64,000 bases of DNA from Labia minor (Eukaryota > Arthropoda > Insecta > Dermaptera > Spongiphoridae). Shown in pieces: positions 1 to 10,795 of this stretch. Under the pieces are notes generated by a model. That model was not told where the DNA came from, made no database searches, and saw only the letters and a program-made list of their open reading frames with translations. The translations under genes and the position numbers were made by a program. Numbering within the stretch: position 1 is the first letter of the stretch; each line of letters begins with the position of its first letter. Where the stretch lies: assembly GCA_963082975.1 (NCBI GenBank), contig OY720345.1, positions 33,612,611 through 33,676,610 on the forward strand, written 5' to 3'.

Positions 1-734
1 AATATATTCTACATTTTTTTCTTTAACATATCTAGAAAAATTTTTAAACATGCATATTTTATTAAAAAAAATTTTAAAAAAATTAGTGAATAAACAAATA
101 GGTTCTTAACTAATAAGAACATTTATATTACATATTCTACTAGGATTAAAAAATTGTAGTTAACTAGATAATATACAAAATATTTTGAGGGACGGGGTCA
201 AGAGTTAACATTTATTAAAAAAAATTCAGGTTACTTTTTTATTTATATTTTTCTTTATTCTTTCTATCTACTTTAGGATAATGAAAAATATGATTAATTT
301 AAAAATTAAGTAAAAAAACAAAATTCAGGTTTCTTTTTTTTATTTATATTTTTCTTCATTCCTACTCTCTACTTTACGATAATTAAACATATAATTATCT
401 TTTAAAATTAAAATTTAAATAATTTTTATTCCATTAATTATTGGATTGGTTTTATAAATTTAAGAAAAATCTCTAAAAGAATATTTTTTTAATTTTTTAA
501 AAGATATAAATGGATCAGTAAATATATATACAGGAAGTTTGAATAGATTTGACCTCCGTAAACATAAATTTATCATACAAATGATTGTAATCAATAGAAG
601 GGTCATTTATTGTCTATATAATCATATATGTGTGTGTAGATAAATACTTAAATAGATATATATTATATCGCGCAGTCTATACGTAATTTATTTGAAACTT
701 GAAATTGTCTCGTATGACTTTAAGAATACTAAAA
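1..734. other. AT-rich left flank with an imperfect ~70-bp direct repeat
   Basis: I see no coding sequence here. A segment at about 221-293 is repeated imperfectly at about 320-391; both contain AAATTCAGGTT followed by T-rich sequence and an ACTTTA(G/C)GATAAT stretch. This looks like a local tandem duplication. The region just before 734 is the presumed promoter side of the NPC2-like gene, but I could not identify a convincing TATA/initiator pair. Confidence 0.5.
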
Positions 735-2788
735 ATGATGAAAATGAATTGGATAATTTTTGTGTTGTTCATTTTGTTTCAAACATATGAAGCTAAAGTT
801 CAAGACTGTGGTATTTAATCATATTATTAAATCTTATTTAATGATCCTAATATTTCTCTTACTATTATTTAGGAACATCCGCTACGATAGGGAAATTTTC
901 TAAAGTAAGTGTGTCTTCGTGTGACGATGAAGCTGATAAATGTATTTTGCATAAAGATCATAATGCTACAATAGGAATTAGCTTTACTACAAGTAAGTTA
1001 AAATTTTAAATGAAAAGGAAAGGATTCATGAAAATATAAAATAAATTTAAATAAAAGTAAATAAAGAGTATGTAAATATATATTAATTTATACAAAATAT
1101 TAATTTATTTTGTTTTAGACATATTAAATTATTTTGAATATAGATAGATGTTTTAATTAAGTAATATTTATATTTATTATATTATATAAATACATTGCAT
1201 ATAAAATTTAATCTATATATATTTTTAAAATTCCAAATCATTTTATATTCAACCATAAATTTCTCCTTTTGATTTAATTAAATAAATGATATTTTATTAT
1301 TATGATTATCATAACATATGATATTTATGTGATATACATAAAAATTTGTTTCATGCATATATAATATGCAATTAAAAATAAAATAAATTTCATAAATCTA
1401 TTTCAGACAAAAATGTTGAAAAAGTAAAAGCACAAGTTCATGGGAAAATATTAAGTGCTGAAGTTCCATTTGAATTAGATAATCCTGATGGCTGTAAAGA
1501 TTCAGGATTAGATTGTCCATTGAATGGAGGAAAAGATTATACTTATCATAATTCTATTTTTGTTAAAAAAATATATCCAAAGGTATTTTTATTTCATGTT
1601 ATTATCGATAATTTTTATAAGAAAGTCAAAAATATAGAAATATTTTTAAAATGATTGAAATTATAAAAACAAAAAATAATATATAGTTTATGATGATATA
1701 AAACAAAATAAAAAAATTTGTTTTGTTTTATTTCATCTCTGGGTGTTTAGCAATCTATAAAGAAACAAAAAGAAATGATAAATATGTATAGAATAAATAA
1801 TAACACCTTTAATTAAAATGATTTTAATACTTCAATCAGTTTGTGTTAAAATTTAACATGTTATAAATTTAAATAAAATCTTTAGAAATTTCAACGATGA
1901 TTTTTTTAATATTTGTATCAATAAGAATTTTATGTTCTTTGGAAATAAAACGAGATATTAGTCTACTGCGAAAATAATAATAAGATAAAAACCTGCAAAA
2001 ATAGAATTTAAAGATTTGTTAAATAATTTATTTAATCAATGGTGTTATAAAAAACTGCTACGAGATAAAATACATAAACATCAAAGCTAATTTTTTCTAT
2101 CAGTTATTAAATTTCTTATAAAAAATAATAAAAAAAATAATCAATAATTTTTATGGTGCTTCAATCAAAACAGGTGATTGGGGGCAAATGAAAATCAGCA
2201 AATTTAATTTATACCATTGACATTTTAATTGTTATTGAAATTTCAGAATTCTTAGTTAATAAAATAAAAACCCCTTTCAGATTAGAAAGAACTGATCATT
2301 GGATCAAAATAAATTATTCATATTAAATAGAATTTGTAAATATAAATAAGAAATTTATTTTTAAAAGTGTTATTTTATAGATATTTTAATTTTAAACAAT
2401 ATTTTAATTCTGAAATGAAAATTATCATACAAATCTTTCTTAAGTTCATATAAGATTATTTTTATTTCAATGTCCAATATTTTCATATTTATTTTGTTTA
2501 AAATGCAATAATTAATATTATATTTTAAAAATAATAATTTTCAAACTCCAAAATTTTAACTTTTGATTTTTGTATACATTTTTAAAAATATTTTTAGTTA
2601 GAATTTATATCTTACATATATACATATACATATATATATATATATTCCATATAATTGATTCAGAGTTTGAAATATTAATTAACAGATCATTTTTAATTTT
2701 TTAGGTATCTGTTGTTGTGAAATGGGAATTGTTTTCTGAAAACAATGAGCAAATTGTTTGCGTCTTAATACCAGCAAAAATTCAATAA
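735..2788 (+). CDS. NPC2-like secreted ML-domain (MD-2-related lipid recognition) protein
   Basis: Exons 735-810, 873-992, 1407-1582 and 2705-2788 join in frame to 151 residues; all introns are GT-AG. An N-terminal hydrophobic stretch (about residues 1-20, ending QTYEA) is a signal peptide. The mature protein begins KVQDCG, as in NPC2 proteins. Six cysteines (DCG, SSCDDEADKC, PDGC, LDC, IVC) match the three disulfides of the family, and the order DCG, CxxxxxxKC, PLNGG, VxVVVKWEL is typical. Family members are small secreted proteins that bind sterols or other lipids; in insects the family is expanded and linked to sterol transport, immunity and chemosensation. Which role applies here cannot be told. 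An in-frame ATG at 714 would add seven residues before the signal peptide; I prefer 735 because it gives a normal leader. The gene faces the STYX gene, with about 280 bp between stop codons. Confidence 0.93.
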
Positions 2789-2840
2789 TTTTTAAGACCT
2801 TTATACATACGATATAATATATATGATGGTAAATATTTTT

Positions 2841-2846
2841 AATAAA
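2841..2846 (+). terminator. Polyadenylation signal of the NPC2-like gene
   Basis: AATAAA lies about 50 bp after the stop codon at 2786-2788, a usual distance for an insect mRNA 3' end. Confidence 0.6.
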
Positions 2847-3066
2847 ATATATTGATAAATTTTAAACTAATATTGGAAGTTGTCTATTAAATATATTTAT
2901 TCTAAGGTTTGTTTTATTTCAGTCTTTGATTTTGTTAAATTTAAAAATTATTTTTGAAATTTTAATTTTCACTTCACTTAAAAAAGATCACAAGAATATT
3001 TTAAAATATGTAATTGTATTTTAATTTTAATAAACATGATTGATATTAAATTAAATATTAAGATAA

Positions 3067-4888
3067 TTATCGCAAACTAGTATCCATTGATTCAATTGGC
3101 TGATCAGAATTAGAACTTCCATCCACCTCATCTATTCTTCTTTTATTGCGTCCTTTTTCAGTGGAACATTGCCCATTTTGCAAAGTTTTTTGTGCTTTAT
3201 AAATTGGTTCATATTCGGTTAGTTGAGCCATAAATCCTTCATTTGGATTTATACAAAATCTTCGTTGCTGAATAGCATAAAAAGCTTCTCTAAAATATAA
3301 TTTTAATATAAAAATTAAAATAGATATCTATTAATAATTAATAATAAATTATCTTTTTAAAAAAATTAATAATTAATTATTTGAATGCCAAAGATTTTTT
3401 TATTTAGATTTAATTAAAAAAATGAATATTAGAAAGTACGTATTTTATTAGATTTTCAATTCAAATAATACATTCAAGCAAATTATTATATATTTCTGAA
3501 CTAATTTTATGAAAAAAGTTAACCTACTTGCATGTTAAGCTATATTTTTCCATCGTATAAGCTAAAGCAAGAGCTGCACTTCTTGAAATGCCCGCATTTC
3601 CATGAATTAGTGTTTTTCCTCCTTGTTTTAAACTTTCATTTATAAAATCACGCACTATATGGAAATGTTGAATTATATTTTCAGTATTATTATCAGCTAT
3701 ATTCAATACTAAATACCTAGAAAAAAATTTAAATAAATCCTTAAAACTAATTTTCTTTTTATCTTTAAAATAATTTCTCTTAAAGAATATTATTATTAAT
3801 ATATTATTAATTAACTAATTATATATATAAATAATTTAAATGAATAATTATATTTTTCCAATCATCATAAAACTCTATTTAGAAATAATGATAAGTAATC
3901 ACTGCATTTAAGAGGAAAATATTTTGTTTCAATTTTATTTTTATAATTTCTATCAAATATTGAAATATAATTATTAATATACTTAAATGCGATGGTAAGA
4001 TTGAATATTTTGATAAGTAATTTCTTTTTCAAAACTAAGATATTCGTTTGAAATTTGATTTTTTTACTAAGTATTTATCATTTGTAAGAAAGATAATTTT
4101 TCAAAACTTATTATATCTATTTGTAAACTAGAGAAAACTTGATTAAATAAATCTTAATCTTAATGTTAAAAAAATAATAAAATAAAATTTTCGAAATTGT
4201 TATTATTTTCTTCCTAAGATTTCAAATAAACTATTGTTTAACTCCTTATATGAATAGGTTAATTATTTATTTGTTTAATGGATTTTTTCATCGTGAATAT
4301 TTACTATTTTTAATGTAATTGATAGATATTTGTATTCAGAGGATGACAACAGAGTTTCAGCCAAAACGTCGTTATAGTAAATATTTTTAAACTATTATGA
4401 TTGTTTCTATTTAATAAAATCTTTTTCATTTAATATGCTTATGTAAAAAATAAACACAATAACAATGCATCTGGATTTTAAGAAAAAATCAATTTTTTAA
4501 TATAATATAATAAAAAATAACTTTTACTTGAAATTATCAGGAAAATTAGGTTTGATAAAATGAGCTTCAATGTCTTGTCGAACACAAATAATATGTGTAA
4601 TTCCATGTTGAATTAACGAGTCAAGTTTGGATCGCATAGCAGCCGAATATGGTCCAAGAAAGAGACCAGGGATGATCTCTTGCATTGTTCTTCTCATTGT
4701 GTAAGTCCATTCTTCCGATTCGTTAGGATTAGGAATAATGGGAAAATCCATTATCACATCATTCTTCAAGTGTTTGATGATAAACAAAGGGTTGAATAAA
4801 TAGTAATAAATGTTATAAAAAATAAAAGAATATTGTATTTTCAAATTACCTCAATAAGCCTTGAAGGCAAATTTTCTATAGAGATCAT
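3067..4888 (-). CDS. STYX: STYX, catalytically dead dual-specificity phosphatase
   Basis: Four exons on the minus strand (4850-4888, 4528-4763, 3528-3716, 3067-3289) give 228 residues, close to the 223 of human STYX. Near-identical blocks include EEWTYTMRR, QEIIPGLFLGPYSAAM, HGITHIICVRQ and IKPNF. The phosphatase signature reads HGNAGISRSAA (about residues 130-140), with glycine where active enzymes have the catalytic cysteine. This is the hallmark of STYX, a pseudophosphatase that binds phosphoproteins and, in mammals, restrains ERK and binds FBXW7. The tail (GRNKRRIDEVDG and after) is charged and probably disordered. The ATG at 4888 is chosen because exon 1 then joins in frame to NDVIMDFP, which aligns with the human EDVKLEFP start. 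An alternative start at MDFP (4751) would lose that alignment. Confidence 0.95.
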
Positions 4889-5267
4889 TTGCCTTAAAAG
4901 AAATCGTTCCAGTAGACAAAGTTGAACTGTGTGTGAACTTTTAAATTACATTACTATTATAGAATGCGATTAAAGAAATATTCTATAAAAAATATTAAAA
5001 TAACACTGAAAAAATATAAACTAATAAAATATAACCAATCATAGTCTGTGTAACCAATTTAACCAACATAACGAAGTACAATCTAATATTAGTTAGATAG
5101 TGAATAGCAAGATGCCGTTCAATTTACGCGCAATTTTTCAAAAAATTAAATTTATAGTGAACGACTGGGAATTTATAAGCAGAAAATAATATATAATTAA
5201 AATATTATAATATTATTTATTAGTATATTATATGTTAAATTAGCAAATGTAAATCTTTGATTTTCAA
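4889..5267. other. Intergenic, upstream of STYX
   Basis: This is presumably the 5' UTR and promoter of STYX. I see no coding sequence or repeat. The last 8 bases (5260-5267, ATTTTCAA) are the target-site duplication of the transposon that follows. Confidence 0.5.
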
Positions 5268-5964
5268 CAGTGGCGCAACCAGGATTTGATCCTGGGGGGG
5301 GTTTTGACTAGCCGCTCCACCTTCCTATGCCCCCCCCCCCCCCCGGGCTCTCTCAAAGACAAATTTTTCATTAGGATTTTTTTTTATATTAAATATTTAA
5401 AAAAGTTTTGTAAATGAAACACTGATTTTACAAAATCTGGCAAAAAAATTTAATTTTGTATTTTATTTACTCGTATTCACAGTTTTAGAAAGAAAATATT
5501 TTTTTCCAGCTATAAGTAAATTATTTTAGCTTTCCTCATGAAATAAGGATAGCTTATAAGATGATCGGAAAATTTTGAAAATTTTTGCTCCGAGATTCTT
5601 TGAGATTTTCACTTTTTCAGACGGTTCTGAATCCAAAACTGCAAAAAAAATTTTTTGAACCGGCTCGTTACCGAGATTACGTCTAAACAAAATGAGATAT
5701 TGTATTGAAATTTGATATTTAGATGTTTTTTTTTTGGGAATGATGGGCGGGGATTGGATTGTTGTTGGACAAGATCGGACAATAAGTAAGGGTAGTTTAA
5801 AGATGTGTCAAAGCATATTTTATTGATTTTCTCAATAAATACCGATTTTTATGAGAATTATCATACTATCGTATTAAATTTATAGAGAATCGAATTTACT
5901 AAAAGTTTCATTATATTCATTTTTACCTAATCTTAATAATAAAGGAGTTATTTATAAAAAACTA

Positions 5965-7168
5965 TTAGGTTGTCCCATAAGTTTTTTCCGCGTCACGCTC
6001 TGAATGAATCTAACTGCCTATGTTTATATATATATATATATATATATAAACATGCAGGCTTATCTCTTAGCCGTTTATGTCATCTTATTTAATCATCCCA
6101 GAGCTTTTTCAGAATTCGTTTCGTTGGTGACAAAGTCTCTTTAAAATTTTTCTACTATGGAGAGCCAAAAGATCATTTGCGGCAGAAGAGATTTGCACCG
6201 TTTACGGGATTGGTGCTTCGACTATTAGGACCGTCCGCAATTGGTTTAAGAAATTTAGAGCTGGCCACCCAGCAACGACGGATATTATCAAGACTGTGCA
6301 TGCTGAAAATCCACGATACAGTGTGCGCGAGATAACTGGTGAAACTAACATTCCCAAAACAACGACACATAAGCATTTAATCAAAATGGGATATGCGAGT
6401 CGATATGAAGCTTGGGTTCCACACCAATTGACGGAGACCGGCCTTATAAAGCGCGTCCCTACGTGCGATTTGCTTCTACAGCGACACAAAAGAAATCATT
6501 TCTTAAAGAGTCTTGTCACTGGAGACGAGACTTGGATTTTGTATCAAAATGTGGATCGAAAACGGATTTGGTCTAAAGAAAATAGACCTTCAACTGTTGC
6601 GAAGTCTGGGCTTCATCCGAAGAAGGTTCTTTTGTGCATTTGATGGGACTGGAAGGGTGTACTGTACTACGAGCTCCTTCCTGAAGGTGATATGATCAAT
6701 GCTGACAAATATTGCAATCAACTGAATTAACTAAAAACCGCCATAGCAGAAAAACGGCAAGAATTGGCGAACCGACGAGGTGTAGTATTCCATCACGGCA
6801 ACGCAAGGCCGCTTATTGCGTTGATCGTAAGGCAAATATTATTACAGTTTGATTGGGACGTTCTACCTCATCCTCCATACTCCCCATACCTTCCTCCATC
6901 CGATTATTACTTGTTCCTCTCCTTAAAAATCTCTCTCCGTGGTAAATCTTTCAAATCCATAATCGAAATAAAAACGCACCTAAATGAATATTTTGAAAGT
7001 AGGCCTCAACTATTTTGGAAAGAGGGCATAATCAGGCTTCCTGGGAGATGGAAGAAGGTTATAGAACAGAATGGTTCATACATAGCATAATAAATCAACC
7101 TTAACCAACAAATATCGTGTATTCATTTCGCATCAAAAAGAGCGAAGAAACTTATGGGACACCCCAAG
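5965..7168 (+). mobile_element. mariner (Tc1/mariner) element, dead
   Basis: The left terminus TTAGGTTGTCCCATAAGTTT and the right terminus (reverse complement CTTGGGGTGTCCCATAAGTT) form imperfect inverted repeats. TA dinucleotides at 5963-5964 and 7169-7170 are the target duplication. A (TA)n run sits in the 5' leader at about 6030-6050. The coding sequence is degenerate (see the pseudogene entry). The insertion is inside the outer 5268-12291 element, so it is younger than that element. Confidence 0.9.
6157..7090 (+). pseudogene. mariner transposase pseudogene
   Basis: The frame opens at ATG 6157 but soon breaks. In the other frames one reads AAEEICTVYGIGASTIRTV (helix-turn-helix), FRAGHPATTD, NPRYSVREI, VTGDETWI and YSPYLPPSDYYLF, the order of a mariner transposase. 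The segment between FRAG and PATTD, normally about 14 residues, is missing. There are several frameshifts (around 6160-6200 and 6640) and an in-frame stop near 6727. Of the catalytic DDD triad, the first Asp (GDE) and third Asp (PSD) are present, but the second is changed to glycine (HHGNARP instead of HHDNARP). It cannot encode an active enzyme. Confidence 0.9.
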
Positions 7169-7287
7169 TACTTTAAGATTTCGAAAGCTTTTCGTCCGCC
7201 CGTAGTGGCAGGATATTTTGAAAGAAATCATGTAAAAATCCCTTAGAAAAAATCCCTAAATAAAAAATTTCCCTAATTTTTTTGTAC

Positions 7288-7816
7288 TTATTTAATAATG
7301 AAAAGCCGAAGAGACTTGAATGAGGTAGTTATGCTTGGTGTCATCACATCTGTTCCATCTGGTTTTTTAGCGTCCCATTTTTCATGGTTTGCCTTCATTA
7401 TGGTCAGAAGCTCATCATGCGAGTCGCTGAATCGTTTCCTTGGTGGATCAGGCTTCTTACCAAGAACATCACGACAGATTTCCAAAGAGATAAGGTTATG
7501 CTCAATATGGATTTGCTTAATCAGGTGACCCATACTGATGTCTTATAACCTTCTAATGCATTGTTTGTTCGAGGTAAACCCATCAAAGTGGCATCGTAGA
7601 TGTTCCAATGTTCCAATGTCGAATTCGGGGTCATAAAAGCCAGCCAAAAATTGTTCACCTAGCCAAGTGCGCTCGAAGAAAGAAAAAAGATCACGAAGTT
7701 TTGCCCTGTTGGTCGTCCAGCTAATGCTTGGTAGGCTACAATGACTTTTGATGGTGGTACCAAAATCAAAGCTGCAAGAGTTTGTAAATGAGTGGAGTTG
7801 TCAGGATTATCTATAT
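7288..7816 (-). pseudogene. MULE transposase pseudogene (C-terminal portion)
   Basis: Reading leftwards from the hAT junction: an alanine/leucine-rich segment (TLAALILVPPSKVIVAYQAL), then FSFFERTWLGEQF, then GLPRTNNALEGYKTS, then KPDPPRKRFSDSHDELL. Each is recognisable as the transposase/zinc-finger-associated domain of MULE elements, but they lie in different frames. The piece continues at 11272-11346 on the far side of the hAT element. Confidence 0.7.
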
Positions 7817-8202
7817 CATAGGTTCTTAAACTTATGTACTCCACGGACCCCCACTTGAAAAAATTTTTTTTGACGGACCCCCATCACAACTTTAGGTACT
7901 TTACGTCATTTTATTAATTAATTTCTGGCTTACGATCTCATAAGGACAAGGATATATGATGAATATTTCTAACAGTGATTGGTGAATAACGATTTTTTTG
8001 CATATTGTAGAACACATTTTATTAGAAATTATAATATTGAAGAAAGAAAATACAAACATTGTCATAGCAACAAATCTCACAAATTATAATGGGTACTTAC
8101 ATTAAATTCATATAAATATTTTATAATTTTTTTCAGAAAATATTAAATAAGAAATATTTTAAAAAATAACTGCATCTATCTCATTAAATATAACTTACAT
8201 AT

Positions 8203-10062
8203 TTAATGAGATGTATGCAGTTGTTTTCTTGAAACAAGAATCTCAATATCTGGCTTAATATTGGAAACTTTTAATCTAAGATCCGGCTCTACATTTAATT
8301 TGTTTCTATATTTAGACTTAATATAAAATAGTACCGAAAAAGCTTGTTCGCATAAATATGTTGTGCAGAATGGAATCAAGTGTTGAAGTGCTTTATTTGC
8401 AAGCGCAGGATAATCTGACCTGAGAAGTAACCAAAAGTTGCTCAATTCAGTTTTGTTAAATTTTAGTTTATAAGTTGTATCACATGATAATTCCACGAGA
8501 ATATCTTGTTCAGGTGCAGATAAATGTTTAGTATTTGTAATTTCCATATTAAATGGATCTCTGATCCAGTTATTGCAAGGATCAGGAGTAGAAAAATACT
8601 TCCTGAAGTTGCTTTTCAAAGTAATTAAATGTTCAACAAATAATTGACGCGTTTGATTAAGCAATTTTTCACTGGAGCTTTCTATGAAATCATTGAGAGT
8701 TGGAAAAGACTCATATACACCGTTCTGGATGCGTTTCGACCACAAGTCGATTTTTTTAATCATTGCTTCTATTTTATCTTCAACTTTAAATATATTTACA
8801 ACAGTACCTTGCAGGCTCAAATTAAGTTCGTTCAATTTTGTAAAAATATCAGTCAAGTAAGCCACCTTAGCTAACCAGATAAAATCATTGAAACATTCGG
8901 TCAGTTCAAAATGCGCATCTATTAAAAACAATCGTATTTCATCTCGAAGCTCAAAAAGGCGAATGAGTACTTTCCCGCGGGACAACCAACGTACATCTGT
9001 ATGTAATAATAAATGTGTATGTTGACTACCCATTTCCTCACACAAAATTTTAAAAACTCTGGAATTAAGTGGACGAGCCTTAATGAAATTGACAATTTTA
9101 ACTACTTCGTCTAATGTTCTTTTCAAATCTGGTGACATATTTTTGGCTGCTAATGATTCTCTGTGAATGCAGCAATGATTCCAAACAACCTGAGGCGCAA
9201 CATTTTTAATAAGAGCAATCAATCCAGTTCTTGTACCTGACATTGCACGAGCACCATCAGTGCAAATTCCAACACATTTTGGCCACTCTATTTCATTTTC
9301 GGTTATAAAATTATTCAAACTGTTAAATATGTCATTAGCTGTCGTTCGTGAAGGTAGTGAATCACAAAACAATACATCTTCTTGTATTTGATTTTCAAAC
9401 TCATATCTAATGAAAGCTAACAAATTGGCATTATTAGTGACATCAGTACTTTCATCCAATTGTAATGAGTAATAGTGACTTTTGCGCACTCTCGATATTA
9501 ATTCTTCTTTTATATTACATGACATGTCTTCAATCCTATTCTTAACCGTATCATTTGATAATGAAATCAAATTTATATCGTTTGCTGCTTTAGTTCCTAA
9601 CATTATATTTGTAATTACTTTTGTAGCAGGAAGAATTAATTGCTCTGCTATATTATGCGGCTTTCCTGCTTTAGCAATAAGTAGAGCTACTTCATATGAT
9701 GCCATTACTGCTTTCTTACTCATACCACCAGATCCCGTCTTTACCATCAATTTCTGACTTGAATTAAGTTCTTCTTTTTTCATTTTAAAAAATTCGATAG
9801 ACTTACTAACATGCTCGCTGTGCTTTGTTTGTAAATGACGTCTGAGATTAGCAGGTTTCATACTTTCATTGGATAAACTTTCCTGACATAGAACGCAGAC
9901 TGGTCTTTCCACATCATTGTTGCAAATATAAGTAAATCCAAATGATAAATAATCATCCGAATATTTTCTAGTTTTGCGTTTCTTGGTAGAGTTTGCTGTT
10001 GATGCCTCATCATCTGATTCTTTCCGTTTCTGTGTTGAACCAGTTTGTAGCCAACGATCCAT
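8203..10062 (-). CDS. hAT transposase, ZBED5/SCAND3-like, intact ORF
   Basis: 619 residues with no interruption. The N-terminal part holds a basic region (KKRKTRKYSDDYLSFGF) and a BED-type zinc finger, CVLC...LRRHLQTKHSEH (about residues 56-85). The RNase H-like catalytic core shows LQLDESTDVTNNANLLAF (about residue 200) and CVGICTDGARAMSGTRTG (about residue 264), supplying the first two acidic residues. The C-terminal hAT dimerisation region reads LIPFCTTYLCEQAFSVLF followed by KSKYRNKL (about residues 555-585), with the glutamate of the CEQAFS motif. The protein would bind the element's ends and cut them. Preserved frame and motifs suggest a recent arrival; activity is not shown. Confidence 0.95.
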   Translation of the reverse strand: MDRWLQTGSTQKRKESDDEASTANSTKKRKTRKYSDDYLSFGFTYICNNDVERPVCVLCQESLSNESMKPANLRRHLQTKHSEHVSKSIEFFKMKKEELNSSQKLMVKTGSGGMSKKAVMASYEVALLIAKAGKPHNIAEQLILPATKVITNIMLGTKAANDINLISLSNDTVKNRIEDMSCNIKEELISRVRKSHYYSLQLDESTDVTNNANLLAFIRYEFENQIQEDVLFCDSLPSRTTANDIFNSLNNFITENEIEWPKCVGICTDGARAMSGTRTGLIALIKNVAPQVVWNHCCIHRESLAAKNMSPDLKRTLDEVVKIVNFIKARPLNSRVFKILCEEMGSQHTHLLLHTDVRWLSRGKVLIRLFELRDEIRLFLIDAHFELTECFNDFIWLAKVAYLTDIFTKLNELNLSLQGTVVNIFKVEDKIEAMIKKIDLWSKRIQNGVYESFPTLNDFIESSSEKLLNQTRQLFVEHLITLKSNFRKYFSTPDPCNNWIRDPFNMEITNTKHLSAPEQDILVELSCDTTYKLKFNKTELSNFWLLLRSDYPALANKALQHLIPFCTTYLCEQAFSVLFYIKSKYRNKLNVEPDLRLKVSNIKPDIEILVSRKQLHTSH

Positions 10063-10290
10063 TTTATGGAGTAATTTATTAACATTGAACTACAATAATA
10101 TAAATATAATATAAATATAATATAAATATAACGAATTATTATTTACTAGCTATGTTTTAATATGATTTTAAATGAATGTTTTAATATCATTTTAAATGAA
10201 TGTTTTAAATCATTTTAATAAATGTTTTAAATCATTTTAAATAAATGATTTAATATCATTTTAAATGAATATTAATTTATATAATAAATA

Positions 10291-10500
10291 TATTTCGTAA
10301 TTTGATTCTAAAATATTATTAATTTCGTAATTTGATTCTAAAATATTATTAATTTCGTAATTTGATTCTAAAATATTATTAATTTCGTAATTTGATTCTA
10401 AAATATTATTAATTTCGTAATTTGATTCTAAAATATTATTAATTTCGTAATTTGATTCTAAAATATTATTAATTTCGTAATTTGATTCTAAAATATTATT
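10291..10500. repeat. 30-bp tandem repeat, seven copies
   Basis: The unit is AATTTCGTAATTTGATTCTA followed by AAATATTATT. Copies 2-7 (10321-10500) are identical; the first (10291-10320) differs at its first base. It lies upstream of the transposase start, inside the hAT element. It has no spacers, so it is not a CRISPR array. Confidence 0.97.
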
Positions 10501-10685
10501 AAAATAAATATTTTTTATTCATAAAACTAACTTATACTTACTCTCAAAAACAGCCTTTCTGGGAAATTGCAAAATGTGTTTAGTGTTTTTATAAAATAAT
10601 GATCATGCAAATTACACTAAAAATTAAAAAAAATTATTAGCTATAATAAACTATTATTAGCTATAATTTAATTATAATTAATTAA

Positions 10686-10795
10686 ATTAATAAAAATAAT
10701 TTAAAGATACAACTCGTTGAGAAATGAACTTATAATTAACATTAATAAAAATAATTTAAAGATACAACTCGTTGAGAAATGAACTTATAATTAAC
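10686..10795. repeat. 55-bp tandem duplication
   Basis: 10686-10740 and 10741-10795 read the same, each beginning ATTAATAAAAATAATTTAAA and containing ACAACTCGTTGAGAAATGAA. The identity points to a recent duplication within the hAT element. Confidence 0.95.

Noticed and set aside
3528-3716. Active dual-specificity phosphatase
   Set aside because: The signature has glycine in place of the catalytic cysteine, as in all STYX proteins, so it is a natural pseudophosphatase and not a broken gene.
10291-10500. CRISPR-like array
   Set aside because: The units are contiguous with no unique spacers, and the context is a eukaryotic transposon; it is a simple tandem repeat.
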